Source of the DNA: Chloroflexota bacterium
GTDB lineage: Bacteria; Chloroflexota; Dehalococcoidia; Lucifugimonadales; CATQGZ01
Reading direction: 5' to 3'
Assembly: GCA_027624995.1 (NCBI GenBank)
Contig: JAQBTI010000169.1
Location: 1-5,504 of the forward strand
Length of the DNA: 5,504 bases
Of this stretch, positions 5,059 to 5,504 are shown one piece after another (the stretch's first letter is position 1; each line of letters begins with the position of its first letter). The notes under the pieces were generated by a model. It worked only from the letters and a program-made list of their open reading frames with translations. It did no database searches and was not told where the DNA came from. A program made the position numbers and the translations under genes.

Positions 5059-5504
5059 CTGCCTGACCTTCGAACAGTTGACACAGCAACTTGTGTTGCG
5101 GGGTATCGCCCTCAGCACAATCAACGAGAAACTCATTGTCGACGACCCCGCCGAGCGCCTGACGCCAATCCTCGACCGCGCGATCCGTCAGCACCGCGAA
5201 GCGTTGCTGTGCAGCAGTTTGGCGGAGTTCCCGAAGCTGCTGTTTGCCGTGAAGGTGGCTAGCTTGGGGGAGGATCTCGAGCGCGTGGTCGAGAAGGCCG
5301 AGGAGGCGCTCGCAGCGTCGAAGATCTCCACTACTGAGCTTGAGTCATTGGTGGCAGTGGCGGCCGCGCGCAGCCGTCAAATCCCCTACAGCGTCGAGGA
5401 CATGCCGCTGGACCAATTCGCCCAGTCGGGGCTGGCACGCCGGGTGCACTCGCGAGTCCTCGACGAGGACGTCCTGTTCGCCGCCGACAACGCCCAGATC
5501 CCCG
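5048..5504 (+). CDS. Partial gene with a TubC_N-like N-terminal domain, runs off the right edge
   Basis: From the GTG at 5048 the frame has no stop for 152 codons to the window end, so only the N-terminal part is visible. Residues about 6-57 (LTFEQLTQQLVLRGIALSTINEKLIV, then AERLTPILDRAIRQHREALL) match the short helix-strand-helix pattern of TubC N-terminal docking domains ('L..L..rGi.L', then 'LTp.l...i..h+..LL'). Such domains mediate protein-protein docking. Residues 60-110 are helical and Glu/Ala/Leu-rich. Residues 128-152 (SGLARRVHSRVLDEDVLFAADNAQIP) are compact and hydrophobic; I cannot assign that segment to a family. The gene overlaps the primase-helicase by 11 bp and has a strong ribosome binding site, so it belongs to the replication operon. 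A docking or adaptor role there is inference. Confidence 0.75.
   Translation, partial: MSTDCLTFEQLTQQLVLRGIALSTINEKLIVDDPAERLTPILDRAIRQHREALLCSSLAEFPKLLFAVKVASLGEDLERVVEKAEEALAASKISTTELESLVAVAAARSRQIPYSVEDMPLDQFAQSGLARRVHSRVLDEDVLFAADNAQIP

Overview
The window looks like the early and replication region of a bacterial mobile element, most likely a phage, prophage or phage-like plasmid, in a GC-rich host. All convincing genes are on the + strand and closely packed. Shine-Dalgarno sites are recognisable for most of them (GGAGG or GAGG cores), though the initiator gene lacks one, and several junctions overlap. The products are virus-like: an excisionase-type HTH protein, a phage-style single-stranded-DNA-binding protein, a winged-helix initiator and a primase-helicase. 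No integrase, capsid or packaging gene is present, and nothing identifies the host beyond its being bacterial.

Left part (1-1357). A divergent protein with sigma-factor-like sequence (35-952) is closed by a strong intrinsic terminator (994-1030). A separate unit then encodes a small MerR/excisionase-type DNA-binding protein (1124-1357).

Middle (1358-1715). I see no credible protein gene here. The stretch holds an elaborate hairpin (1380-1419) whose only mismatch becomes a G-U pair on the minus strand. Only on that strand is the hairpin followed by a T-rich tail, and a promoter-like pair lies upstream at 1459-1487. This suggests a small minus-strand RNA of roughly 85 nt.

Right part (1716-5504). 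This reads as a replication operon: an SSB-like protein ending in an acidic tip; a winged-helix replication initiator; a fusion of an archaeo-eukaryotic-type primase, a PriCT-like segment and a DnaB-like helicase; and the start of a gene with a TubC_N-like N-terminus that runs off the right edge. The initiator gene carries about four 11-bp iterons followed by an A-rich tract, inside the sequence coding for its interdomain linker. That layout recalls the lambda origin within gene O. Together these parts would supply origin, origin recognition, ssDNA protection, priming and unwinding. No polymerase is visible, so the host's or one encoded outside the window would be needed.

The most noteworthy items are the embedded origin candidate, the primase-DnaB fusion and the minus-strand RNA candidate.
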